Below the pieces are notes generated by a model. It searched no databases. It saw nothing but the letters and a program-made list of their open reading frames with translations, and was not told where the DNA came from. A DNA stretch of 64,000 nt from Capsicum annuum (lineage: Eukaryota; Streptophyta; Magnoliopsida; Solanales; Solanaceae): assembly GCF_002878395.1 (NCBI RefSeq), contig NW_025856392.1, positions 619,554 to 683,553 on the forward strand, given 5' to 3'. The position numbers were made by a program, and so were the translations under genes. Positions 26,296 through 36,364 of the stretch are shown here, piece by piece (the first letter of the stretch is position 1; every line of letters starts with the position of its first letter).

Positions 26296-26304
26296 CTATT
26301 TATA
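26296..26304 (-). promoter_or_regulatory. Viral-type TATA box
   Basis: Minus-strand TATAAATAG, directly after the presumed end of the last ORF and upstream of a leader-like region containing GCAGAGCATTTGCTCAG. The position (after the transactivator ORF, before a leader) is that of the 35S-type promoter of caulimovirids. Whether it still works is unknown. Confidence 0.55.
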
Positions 26305-26639
26305 ATCCTAAAGGAAACACGTAAACTTTTTACATCTTTACATCATTCCTAATATAACTTTACACGTTACCTATATACTATTTCTAGTTAAAAATTAATA
26401 AAAACCAATAATGGTCCTATGTCTTTTCATTTAATGGCAAGTGCCAAAAGTCAAAAATCCTATCCTAAAAATAGTAAAGCTATTAAATGTTCACATGATT
26501 TACGTATTACATATTTCAAAAAGTTAGCTTTTTCTTCATATGTCGTTTTCTTCTCTTTGATGTTTTTGTCTCCTTATTATTGCTCCATCTTCTTATCTTT
26601 TTGTCGTGTATCTTTAAGCTATTATCCTTATCTTTTTGC

Positions 26640-27924
26640 TATTGTAACATCACATCTGGGATAAAGTTGTATCTACCACTACATCTGCTGCATATGTAGT
26701 CATCGTATCTTTGACCAACCTGTTTACAGAATTGATCCATAGCTTCTTCTGAAATAATTTATTTTGTAATAGATCTTATGACTAGTAACTCTTCTAGTTT
26801 TAGGATCGTTATGACCCATTTTCTTATCTCTTCTCTGTCATTTTCTCTAATATTTTTACAAGTAGAGTAAACCAATAATTTATTTCTGTTATAGTAAATC
26901 CAAATTGAGTTTTGATTTATATAATTATTTCCTATTTTAGTCAATATACTGCTAAGTCCAATAACTCTCTTATTTCGGTAGAAGTTCGGTATCTGATTTT
27001 TGGTTATCTCTTCTTGTTTGCATATTTCTTCAAGGATAATATAGTCTCATGTCATTCCTATCTTGACAACAGTAATTGTCTATTTTATTTCATCAAACAA
27101 TATTTCTGATAGTGCTGAGTAAAAATGGACATAGAATAAATATCCTTTCGTAATACTTTTATAATCCATAATTTTTTTGTGAATATCTAGAATTCTTGTT
27201 AACTCTTCTCCAGTAATTGTGTAAACTATAGATAATAGTCCAGAATAGTAACATGAAGAAATTAAGTTTGCACTGGTGCCAGGCAAAACAATAAGTTTGT
27301 TATAGTTCTGACATTTTTGAGTAATATATCCTTGGTTTTATTTTGCTAATTCTTCACTCTGGATAGGTTTTGTATTTAACAATTTTTGTAAGGTATAAAT
27401 ATTATCAATATATGTACGAGTGATATGGTTATAAGTCTGCTTTTGTTGATTTAGTGATTCGAAATATGTGTATATCTGGGGAGGTATAAATGACTCTAGT
27501 TTTTGTATATTTGGTGTATATGGTTTTGAGAATATCTGGTTGAGCTTATAATTCTTTTTCTTTGGTAGTTTAGGTTTATTTTGAGTGACTATATTCTTTG
27601 CCTTGGTTACATCACTTGCGCCTGCAGCTATAACTATAATTTCGTTGGTAATTTGAGTTTTTAGGTGTTTCTCATAGTCACCTACTAGGTCTAGTTTTTT
27701 AATGTGCTCTTCCTACACAGTATCTTTGCTAATAGCTTCTTGATTTTTATAGTGCTCAACCTGCACTTTTACATTTGTAACTTCAGTAGTTAATGTGATA
27801 ACTCATTCTTGTAATAACTTAATTTGTTCAAACACTTGTAATATTAAGTCTGTTTGGGTATCTTTGACATCAGCTTCTTTCATTTGTAAATCAGTTTGAG
27901 TAGCTTTATCTTGATATGTAATCT
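26640..27924 (-). pseudogene. Transactivator/inclusion-body-like ORF of the pararetrovirus
   Basis: This follows RNase H on the minus strand. The N-terminal third is hydrophilic and Gln/Lys rich, possibly coiled coil. The middle holds the open frame 27080-27286, which includes LSIVYTITGEELTRILD and KGYLFYVHFYSA. A further frame lies at 26759-26944. Near 26680 a short segment YICSRCSG gives one CxxC pair. The place in the genome and the C-terminal CxxC fit the translation transactivator (TAV) of caulimovirids, which allows reinitiation on polycistronic viral RNA. Stops include one near 27804. I am fairly sure of the position, less of the function. Confidence 0.55.
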
Positions 27925-28447
27925 GCTATAACATTTTTGTTAGTCTTTATTACTTCAATCCTAAATGTAAAATTTAATATATTCAATACTAATCTCCGAA
28001 TTTCCATCGTCGTAACTGAGTTTTGTATTTTTCTTACTAACCACCATCGAACCTAGGTATTATCTGTTCTCACAATAAATTTTTATAAACAATATATGGT
28101 TCAAAGGTTAATAAACATTTATATAATGAACATAATTCTTTTCTATTTATTTCCCATTTTATTTCTGTTTCATTAAATGTTCCTGAATGATATCTACAAT
28201 GATGTTCTATTTTTTCATTTTCGTGCCTATATTTAAGTACTCCTCCATAACTATATTCACTTGCATCTACTTCTACTATATATGTAAATTTTTTATTTTC
28301 GTCTGGGAATTGTAATTTTGGTAATTCCTTACAAAGTATTTTTATTTTCTGAACTTGTTTTTTATCTTCCTCGTTGAAATTATATTCTACATCCTTTTTA
28401 AAATTTTTTGTAAAGGCTTTAGGTTTTCTGCTAATTTTGGTATACAT
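27925..28447 (-). pseudogene. Pararetroviral RNase H
   Basis: Frame 28070-28447 has YIVEVDASEYSYGGVL, a typical caulimovirid connection/RNase H start with Asp and GGVL. It continues with HYHSGTF-like text (read HCRYHSGTFNETE), then EINRKELCSLYKCL. Beyond the stop near 28070 the next stretch to about 27930 shows VRTDNT and TNKNVIADY, the end of the same domain. It would remove viral RNA after minus-strand DNA synthesis. Stops break it between the two halves. Confidence 0.8.
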
Positions 28448-28559
28448 TCTATTACTTGGTTTACTAATCCTAAAAATGATTGTAATTTCCTTTTTGTATC
28501 TAATTCTTCTTTTAAAAATATTATTTTTTGTACTATATGTTGTTGCATTTTTACTCCAC

Positions 28560-29290
28560 TTTTATCTATTTATACCCTAAAAATTCTATCTGGTTTTTCA
28601 TAATTTCAACTTTCTTTTTGCTTAAACTAATTCTTGATTTTTCTATTATATCTGTATATTGTTCTAGTAATTTTAAATATTCTTCTTTAGTTTTTGTATA
28701 TAGTAGTCTATCATCTATGTATACTATACAATTAGGTAATTGTTTAAAATAACTATTCATAAAATATTGATATCTCCCTGGTGCATTTTTATATCCAAAT
28801 GGTAATACGTTCCACTCATAAAATCCTTGTGATACCGTAAATGCGGTTAATTCCTTAGAATCTTCATCTAACTTTAAGTGCTAAAATTCGAATTTACAGT
28901 CAAATTTACTAAAGTATTTATATCCTTGTATTTGTCTTATTTTTAATATCTGATTTGGTATTGGATAATTGTATGTCATAGTTTTTGCATTTAAATTTCT
29001 ATAGTCAATAACCATTCTACTTTTTCCTCTTTTTTGTTCACTATGTTTATTTACTATAAATGCTGGGCTATTGTGTTTACTATTATTTTTTTTGTATATA
29101 TTGTTTTTCTAATAATTCATCTATATGCATTTTAAATTCTTTTAAATCGTCAAAATTATATGTTAATGGTTTTTGAGTTATTATGCTATTTTTATCTATT
29201 AATTTAATTTTTGTAGTAGTTTTATGTTTTTCCCATCCTTTTAATGGATCTTCACTATATAATTGTCTTAATTTTTTCTTTATTATTTCT
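28560..29290 (-). pseudogene. Pararetroviral reverse transcriptase
   Basis: RT blocks on the minus strand include SRMVIDYRNLN near 29010, FSKFDCKFEF near 28890, and the catalytic box YIDD at about 28710 within the frame 28566-28760. The box is intact. Stops occur at 28881-28883 and elsewhere, and one or more frame changes separate the blocks. The wording is caulimovirid rather than gypsy, and differs from the RTs of A, B and C. It is part of a pol ORF that starts near 29400. Confidence 0.85.
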
Positions 29291-29470
29291 ACCTTATCTA
29301 TTAGATTTTATTTCTTCACTTTTTACTAGATATTGTGCTATATATTTTTCTTCTTGTCACGTGTTTAAGAGTATTAAATATTATTTTTCATTTATTGTTC
29401 CTGTTATGTAATATTGGTTTGAATTAACTATTGAAATTGTTTCATAACTTGTTCTTTTTTATGAGCTTGA
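29291..29470 (-). pseudogene. Damaged pararetroviral protease remnant
   Basis: Between the movement protein and RT, where an aspartic protease should lie, only a short start (YYITGTINEK near 29390) and an LLNT-like remnant near 29365 can be read. The region is short for a retropepsin and no intact D-T/S-G motif was found. A deletion is the simplest explanation. Confidence 0.45.
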
Positions 29471-30380
29471 TGGTTCTGATTTTTCATGAGCTATTCTTTT
29501 TGTTGTGCTTATTCTATCATTTATTATTTCTAAATGTTCTTCTATTTCTATATCTTTGTAACTATAATCATTAGTATCAATTGTTTTCACAAATTGTTCA
29601 AAAGGAATTTCTATTTGTATTTTATTAATTTTATTTTTTCCTGTTATTTTATGTTTTGTTGTTAATACATATAGATTTTTACATCTTGCTGTAAATATTT
29701 ACTTCCTGGTATTAGTTCTATTCCTTATATTTTCCAATATAATACTAATGATTTATCTATATTTTTATTTGTTATTGCTACCGAATAATTCACACTTATT
29801 ATAAATTAGAAATTTTGGTATATTAAATTTTCTTTTGTGGCAGTTATTATACTTTTTCTATAGTTTTTATAATTCTATCATCTTCTAAATATAATTCTAT
29901 TGGTGTATCCATTCCTTCACTAAAACATGCTTTTATTAATATCTCTGTTCCTCCAAGGTGTACATATTTTATTGGGTCTTTACCTTTTATATTTTTTATT
30001 TCTTTATTAATTATTTTTTTTGTTACTAGTGGTATACTAGCTCTTCCTTTTGCATATCTACAATCTATTCCATGTTCCTTTTGGCTTACTACATGGTATT
30101 GTTCCCTTTTTATACTAAATATATTTTTTATTGTTGGTAATTTAAATATTTTTTCTACACTTAAGTCTAACTTTTTTCCTTTTATTTCGTCAAATATATG
30201 ACTATCAAATATTATTTTTTGATCTGTTCCTTCTTCATTTAAATATATTCTCTTTGTTATTATTTTTATATCTTCTTCAGTTATTTGGTTCATTTTTATA
30301 TCTTCTTCAGTCATTTGATTAATCTAATTCACTATCTATTTCATTATTTGTTTCATTGTCCGAATTTCATATATACTATC
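29400..30380 (-). pseudogene. Pararetroviral movement protein (30K type)
   Basis: The frame 29847-30314 (155 codons) contains CRYAKGRASIPLV, KYVHLGGTEILIKACF and a GMDTPIELYLEDDRI segment. These match the conserved core of caulimovirid movement proteins, which form tubules through plasmodesmata. Weaker continuation follows to about 29470 in other frames. It lies after the coat protein knuckle and before pol, as in the fused coat/movement ORF of cavemoviruses and solendoviruses. The N-terminal sequence TEEDIK occurs twice in a row, a small local duplication. Confidence 0.78.
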
Positions 30381-30482
30381 TTCACTTTCTAATTCATAAT
30401 CTATATAATCTATCTATATATATTCTGTATTTTCGATTTTATTTTTTGATATTTGTTTCTTTTTTGGGTTTTTTGGTAATCT

Positions 30483-30524
30483 ATAATCTCTAGCTAAATG
30501 TCCTAGTTTTCCACAATCATAACA
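30483..30524 (-). pseudogene. Zinc knuckle of the pararetroviral coat protein
   Basis: The reading C-YD-C-GKLG-H-LARD-Y has exact CCHC spacing with the last Cys replaced by Tyr. It sits at the C-terminal end of the coat region, as in caulimovirids, where it helps bind and package RNA. Confidence 0.75.
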
Positions 30525-31540
30525 AGTATATTCTTTTATAGATTTCTTTTTTCCTATATGCTCTTTTATGAGTATAATTTTTTACATAATATATTTTTCT
30601 TAGTTTCTTATACTTATATTTTGATTTCTTGTATTTCTTATATTTCTTATGTCTTTTTCTTTTCTTATAATATCTTTCTTCACATCCAAATTGAGGTGCT
30701 ATTTTATCTTAGCAACATGTTAAATTTCTTATTAATGTCTTTTCCATTTTTATTTCTTCTCTATATTTTTCATATAGATTTTTATACCATAGTTGTAAAA
30801 ATTTTATTCTTCCTCCTAGGGTATCTACTATTTTTGCTTCATCCCTACTCTTTATTATTTTTGAACTAAATGGTTCAGGTAATTTACTAAAATATAATCT
30901 TCTTATTTATTTAATTTCTTCTATATTATATGTTCCTTTATAATAATATTCTTTAAATGCGCACGTATACTCATCTATATAAAACATATTACATATTGCT
31001 AGTTTTAACATTAAATTTCTATTTATATCTTTTTCTTTATTTTGCTCTTCTTCTTTTGTTGTCATACTGCTAAATTCATCTCTTATAGCTATTTCATTTT
31101 TTTTCAATATTTCTGTTGGAAGCATTTTAGTAGTTTTTGATGGTCCTTCTGTTTTGTTATCAGATCTTAATACTTTTTTTCTTGCTTCGGCTAGGTTTAA
31201 AAACCATAATTTTACTGTTCCTATTAATGTTTTTTCTATATATTCTGGTGTATTTGTTGTATCTATTTTATTATCTAATAATTGTTTTGACATATATCCT
31301 ACCCATAGTTGTATTATTTTATTTGTGTCTATTACACAGTCTAAATTTAAAAAGTTGTAATTAATTATTTGTTTTGGTGTCCATTTATTATATTCATCCT
31401 TTGGATTATATCTTTTAAACTTACTTTTGTAATTATATGCTGGTTTTGTTATTTATGATGCACTAGGTATTATATTTTTATCTAGAGTATTTACTTCTGT
31501 ATTTATTAGTTCTAGATTTTCTTTATTAATTACTTCTTGT
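30525..31540 (-). pseudogene. Pararetroviral coat protein region
   Basis: The frame 30907-31293 (128 codons) has YIEKTLIGTVKLWF followed by an IRDEFSSMT segment and LAICNMFYIDEYTCAFKEYYY, the latter typical of caulimovirid coat proteins. Upstream to about 31480 the text is Lys/Asn/Tyr rich (including YNPKDEYNKWT). Downstream it becomes a basic Lys/Tyr-rich tail before the knuckle. It would form the capsid. At least one stop and several shifts are present. Confidence 0.72.
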
Positions 31541-31553
31541 TTTTCATTAATTT

Positions 31554-32113
31554 CTAGTTTCCTATGTTTTCTATAATTTCTGTATATGTTTCACTATCTT
31601 CCGAATCATAATTATCTGTTTCTTCAGCATCTATTGTATTTATTTCTAATTCACTGGTTTCTAGTTCTTTATTTTTAATTTTTAATTTTTCTTTAAATTG
31701 ATTTATCTCGTTTAATAATTTATGTTCTTTATCTTTTTCTTTTTTTTCTTTCTGTCTTTTTTCGTACAAATCTTTTAGAATTTGTAGTTCTTTTTCTAAT
31801 TCAACAATCCTATTGTTTTTAGTTTCTTCTATTTTTCGTATTACTTCTATGGTTTGTTGTTTTATTTTATCTATTTTTTTTCTGTCTATCTCTTCGTTTT
31901 CACTTTCTATTCTTACCATGGTTGCCAACTTATCTTCTAATTTTAATTCTTCTTTTTCTAGCATTAAATATAAATGTTCATCTATATTCTTATATCTTCT
32001 TCCTAAATTAGAGAATACTATTTTTATTTTTAATCATTCGTGATTTTTATATATTTTTTTGTATATTATAAATTCTTCTTTGTTCATTTTATTTATATGT
32101 ACATAGGTTATGT

Positions 32114-32158
<45 letters not shown>

Positions 32159-32364
32159 TATGTAGATATATATATATATTCTGGACTATCTATTGTTGAT
32201 TCTAAATTTGATATTTCTTCTTTTTGTGCATTTATTGAATTTTTACTTACTCCGACAATTATGTTATACTGTAGTTTTTTTATCCTTATTTTTAATTCTT
32301 TACGTTTTTCAGATATTATTTATTTTAATTCTTTATATTTTTGTAATTTCTGTACGTTATTCAT
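31554..32364 (-). pseudogene. N-terminal coiled-coil ORF of the pararetrovirus
   Basis: The frame 31554-31964 (136 codons) is dominated by Glu, Lys, Ile and Leu with heptad-like spacing, a likely coiled coil, ending in an acidic DNYDSEDSET stretch. Upstream, an ATG at 32362-32364 opens a Lys-rich frame (MNNVQKLQKYKELK then a stop) that continues in frame toward a (TA)n tract. This is probably the first ORF, or the N-terminal part of the coat ORF. Function is not known from sequence. Confidence 0.55.
32115..32179. repeat. (TA)n microsatellite inside the pararetrovirus
   Basis: About 38 bases of pure TA repeat from 32115, a short interruption (ttaatatatgtag), then a further (TA)n run to about 32179. 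It lies inside the first viral ORF region, not at the insertion edge. Any (TA)n frame reads Tyr-Ile, so it does not introduce a stop. Confidence 0.9.
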
Positions 32365-32458
32365 CTAAACAGTATTTATAATATTTTGGTGGATATCTTA
32401 ATCTAATTTTATCATAAATAATGAATTAATAAAATAAATTCAAATATATATTACTTTT

Positions 32459-32621
32459 GATAGCTCTAAACAACATAGGCGTTGATACCAATTATAGGAG
32501 GTGCGGATAAATCGGGTAACTTAAATAGATCTATTATAGCTCTAATGGATCTATTTAAGTTACCCAATTTATCCGCACACCCTTATAATTGGTATCAATG
32601 CCTATGTTGTTTAGAGCTATC
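32459..32621. repeat. 163-bp palindrome at the viral priming region
   Basis: The left arm 32459-32531 and right arm 32548-32621 are inverted copies of each other, with about five mismatches and one indel over 73-74 bases, around a 16-base loop. Each arm includes TTGGTATCAA(C/T)GCC, whose TGGTATCA start matches the tRNA-iMet primer site used by caulimovirids. It is therefore likely a head-to-head junction of two viral starts. A foldback transposon or small-RNA hairpin is the alternative. Confidence 0.8.
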
Positions 32622-33182
32622 GGGGCTATGTCCAGACTTAAATATATATTTGGATATCATCGAGGGCATGCCCATACTTAAATTGATGTTGCTTTCTTCG
32701 AGTTTTGTGGATTACTGTAGATTGGGATGGTTATTGAAATTCATAGATTCTTTTCTAAGTTTGTTGAGTTACCTATCTTGTTATATGTTTTGAACTCAAT
32801 TTGATCTTGTTATATGTTCGGAATTCATCCGTTACTAGTTCTGTTGTGCTTTTGCTGACAAGGGTAAAGGGGTTGGTTTCCAGTCCTTGGTGGACTTCAA
32901 ATAACTGTCATGCCAAGGCCCTGGTTCGGGTCGTGACAATATAGTTTTGATTAGTTTACGGCATTGGCATTATTTTATCACTTTCCCAAAGTTATATGCT
33001 AGTGTTTATCCCATAGAGTATCTATGGACACTACATCATTTCGTGATGTAGGGTCCGAAGGTATTTCTATAACTATTATACATCGTTAGGTGGCTGAGTA
33101 CTCCTATGGATTTGTTGTGGTCTCCAGTCCATGGTGGGGTTAAGATACCTATCACGACTAGGCCCTGATTTGGGTCGTGACA
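32622..33182 (+). repeat. Two LTR 3' ends in plus orientation
   Basis: Two similar segments end in 'gg.ccctg.ttcgggtcgtgaca': one at 32938 and one at 33182. Both carry 'ccagtcc.tggtgg' some 50 bases earlier, the inverted form of the left end of the C-type LTRs. No coding sequence lies between them. They are fragments of gypsy LTRs, truncated on their left. Confidence 0.55.
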
Positions 33183-33757
33183 TCAACTCTATAAGTAGCA
33201 GCTACTGGATGTGCCTCCCTTTGCTACAACACTAATCCTTAGACAGTGCACCGTCAGATGGTGCACCTCTAACCAATCCCAAAAGTTGAACTATTGATTT
33301 CCTAAGTAGTGAAGAGGAAATAAATCCCCATAGATCCTACACCGGTCCTTGGACGACCACTGGCGGGGAAGAGGAATCTCAAGATCGATAGCAGAAATAG
33401 GGTCTGAGAAAGGCCCCCCATCTTGGTCCCGAAATAGGGTTATGTCTCTAGGTCGTCCTCAACCTCTAGTTCATCCACAAACTATGATCGGATACCCAAG
33501 TGCTGGACCGGGGTCCTTATCTCATGTAGTGGTAGGACGTGTCCTAGCCATTTATAAAAGCATAAAACCAAATAAATATTTAGAAACCAACTCAGGAACA
33601 TAGAACCAAATGAGTGAAATAAGTGAGGATCTCCTGAGAATGTTTTATAGCCTCTGGAAGATAAAAAATAGACATCATCATTCCAATCCACGAGACACTA
33701 CTAGACACTTGCTCTTGTACCAACAATACTAGTGAATCTAGTGCTCTAATACTAATT
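33183..33757 (-). other. 5' internal remnant of gypsy element E
   Basis: The region ends at the E LTR with a decayed primer-site-like stretch (gtgctctaatactaa at 33741-33755, compare ggctctgatacca). Before it come 'tttatagcctctggaagataaaaaatagac' type phrases that are usual in the 5' leader of Solanaceae gypsy elements. No protein domain is readable. The element is cut off at 33183. Confidence 0.5.
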
Positions 33758-36356
33758 TGTTATGACCCATTTTATGAGTCATGATGGCACCTACTTTATC
33801 CCACTAGTAGGTAAGTTGAATCGTATCCCAAAGTAATAAGCAATGGGATAATTTAGTGGAGAAAGGCATAAAAGCTAGAAATTTTCATGTAAAGACATAC
33901 AATAATAATATTCTAAAAGATAAATAAAGCATCACTGACTATCCCATGAAATAGTAGTACCGGTACATGGAGCAACTAACAAATAGAACATAAATTTTAA
34001 ATAGTCAAATACAAATCTATCTTGAATAGTGAAAGACTAGACATATATAATCATAGGAATAAGGGAAACTCTAACTCCAAAAGCTCACCCTATCTCCAAA
34101 CTAAAGTTAGCACAATCTCAGCGTCAATGACGTCCATTAGTAGATAGATTTGCACCAAAAAGGTGTAAAAGTATAGTATGAGAACCAAAGCTAAAGATAC
34201 TTAGTAGGCATCATTGATAGATTGAGCTAAATCATGATATAAGTATGATAATATGCAAGATAAATAAGACAAATAAATGTAAAAGAGGTAACCCATAGAA
34301 TAATACCCCAAATGTTGTGAATAAATAAGCAAATAAATCCAGAATAGTAACATAAATATCACATAGTTATAACTACTAAATCGGTCCCCATAATCCAATA
34401 AGTGCATAAATGTAAATAACCCCACACAGGCCTCCACAAGCCTAAAGCAATCCAGGAAAAGTAAATAACCCAAGTTCCATCAATTTACAAAATATCAAGC
34501 CGAAACCATGAAGCCATCTATACCGTATCGTATGATAAACAAACTCTCAATGCCAGACTCGAATTAGAATTCAATAGCATCATCATAAGTTTCATTATCA
34601 AACAAACTTGAATTAACACTCATGTCGTCCGTATCATCATCAACTGCAGGACTTGAACCGACACTCAACATCAACAAACCACCGGGACTTGCTCAGGATT
34701 AGCACCAACTCCCAAGTACCAAACTAGAATAAATAACACGTGTCCAATCCTTAAACTCCAAACTAAGAATTTCAAAAGGGATAACATGTGTAAAGAAGTT
34801 TAAAAGATGTAACATGAATCTTGGCCCAAGATGGGCTAGATGAGCCCACTTCTAATTCTAGAAATTTGTTCTAAAGCTAATTCTACCTCGGACTAGCTAA
34901 ATCATGAGCAACTATGTTAATTCCACTAAAATTATGGTTCCTTAATAGGATAAACAGTCCAAATAATACAAATTATACCAATCACACCTCCAAAACCTAA
35001 ATCACATCCAATATATAGCATAATATCATAAATATATTATGAATTAGCTCAATCTATAAGAAAGGTAAACCTAACATACCTAGATGCCAATGATAAGTGC
35101 GAAGAATCTGCTAAACCAATGATTCTCCCTTCCGAAGAATCTTCAATAATATTCCACACTGTCAAAATCATAATCTACTCATCAAAATAAGAATAATGAT
35201 ACCCATATTGTACTTTTGTGCTTTGAGTACAAAATTACGTAAAATTCTATATTTCCGACTTGCAAAATCCCACTTTTGAAACCGTCAATATGACATTTTA
35301 TGCTCAATGAATATTTACTCACAAGAATGGATAAATTTTGAGCTCAAATGGTGCTACAATTAACCCACAAATACTTTAGGGGTTTTGGAAAAAGATGAAG
35401 GATTACTTCACAAAATTAATGAAATCTTACCAAGAATCCAAACAATAAATGTATAATTTAAGTTCACAAATGCTCCAAAATCACCCCCTAATGATTCTCT
35501 CAAGTTTTCACACTATTTAGGGTTCTACAGTTGGAAATGGCTGAAAAATAGGATAAAATAAGTTATATGGGTAATTTATAGGGTGCCCAGAGATGTCTAG
35601 TTTCCATTTAAGAAGAGACTAGGTTGATTAAGCGATCATCCCTTAAGGGACCAAGTGTCAGTTATGTGATACTTATTGACCATGCATATGATGCTTAAAT
35701 GACCTTTTTCCTCATGACGGTTATCACTAAAGCACCAAAGGAATCATTTAAGCGATACTTACTAGTAAAAGCTAGGTTGCTTAAGCGACTAACTAGCTTT
35801 TGAAGCAACCTTATCTTAAGCGACAGGGCTCTTAAGCGAATGCCCCAACACCAGCTGAGACTTAAACTTATTCTAAGTCCATACCAACCTCTTTGGATTT
35901 ATTTAAAATACTGCATATACAAAAAACTATGCTAACCTAAAAAATTTGATGTTTTAGACTTAGTGGTACAGTCAAAATATCTATCTGAGGTCATTTTGAT
36001 TAAAAGTGGGTCCTAAACCATGTTGTATTTTTCTTAATTTTTAGCCAATAGCCCAAAATGAGACCAGAAGACTTCGGACCCAAGCCAATGGTCTTTCTAG
36101 TCAAAAATCAACTTTCTGGAGCTTTTGGAATAGTTAAAATTGGCATATAAGATTGTTTGACTGATCTTTTTTCTTGATTCCCAAATTTTAATGGTCGAGA
36201 CATAAAAACAAAAAATTGGCTCTAAAAACCAAAGAAAGTGCCCTTTAACCAAACTATTAGCTCTAGAAAGTCATTAATGACTTGTTGTAGCTATAAGAAA
36301 GATTTAAATAACAAAAATAAACAAAGATACAAAAAATAAATTGGAGGATCATTACA
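33758..36356 (-). repeat. 5' LTR of gypsy element E
   Basis: Starts TGTTATGACCC and ends GGATCATTACA, about 2.6 kb, bounded TG...CA. A decayed tRNA-iMet site lies just left, so this is a 5' LTR on the minus strand. It shares sequence with the D LTR, with 24163-25155 (inverted) and with 36365-37440 (inverted). It contains a short-period GAATT/CATCATC repeat near 34560-34690. Confidence 0.72.
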
Positions 36357-36364
36357 TTCCCTAA

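Larger units (their letters stand above)
25160..32531 (-). mobile_element. Endogenous pararetrovirus (Caulimoviridae-like), decayed
   Basis: Seen: a very AT-rich block, unlike both flanks, with long minus-strand frames. From high to low coordinate: coiled-coil ORF, coat protein with zinc knuckle, 30K-type movement protein, RT with YIDD, RNase H, and a further ORF with paired CxxC near its end. No integrase or LTRs are found. Known: coat before movement protein before a separate pol, then a transactivator, is the order in cavemoviruses and solendoviruses; solendovirus copies are common in Solanaceae genomes. Inferred: one integrated, rearranged viral genome. Scattered stops and a damaged protease make it non-functional as it stands. 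Confidence 0.85.

Noticed and set aside
28355..28752. Overlapping plus-strand hydrophobic frames
   Set aside because: Antisense to the viral RT and RNase H, for which the minus strand gives clear motifs.
30558..32381. Several plus-strand open frames of 62-103 codons rich in Phe, Leu, Ile and Tyr
   Set aside because: They are antisense to the pararetroviral coat and coiled-coil frames. Their hydrophobic look comes from reading Lys/Glu-rich AT-rich coding DNA backwards.
25160..32531. LINE or gypsy element as the source of the AT-rich block
   Set aside because: No integrase, LTR or endonuclease is found, while a 30K movement protein and a caulimovirid coat signature are present.
32459..32621. 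Rho-independent-style terminator or riboswitch
   Set aside because: Bacterial features are not expected in this plant nuclear context, and the arms are far too long.
33349..33603. 84-codon plus-strand frame (Arg/Pro rich)
   Set aside because: It lies in the leader remnant of element E, with no known domain. The likely reading of this region is minus strand, non-coding leader.
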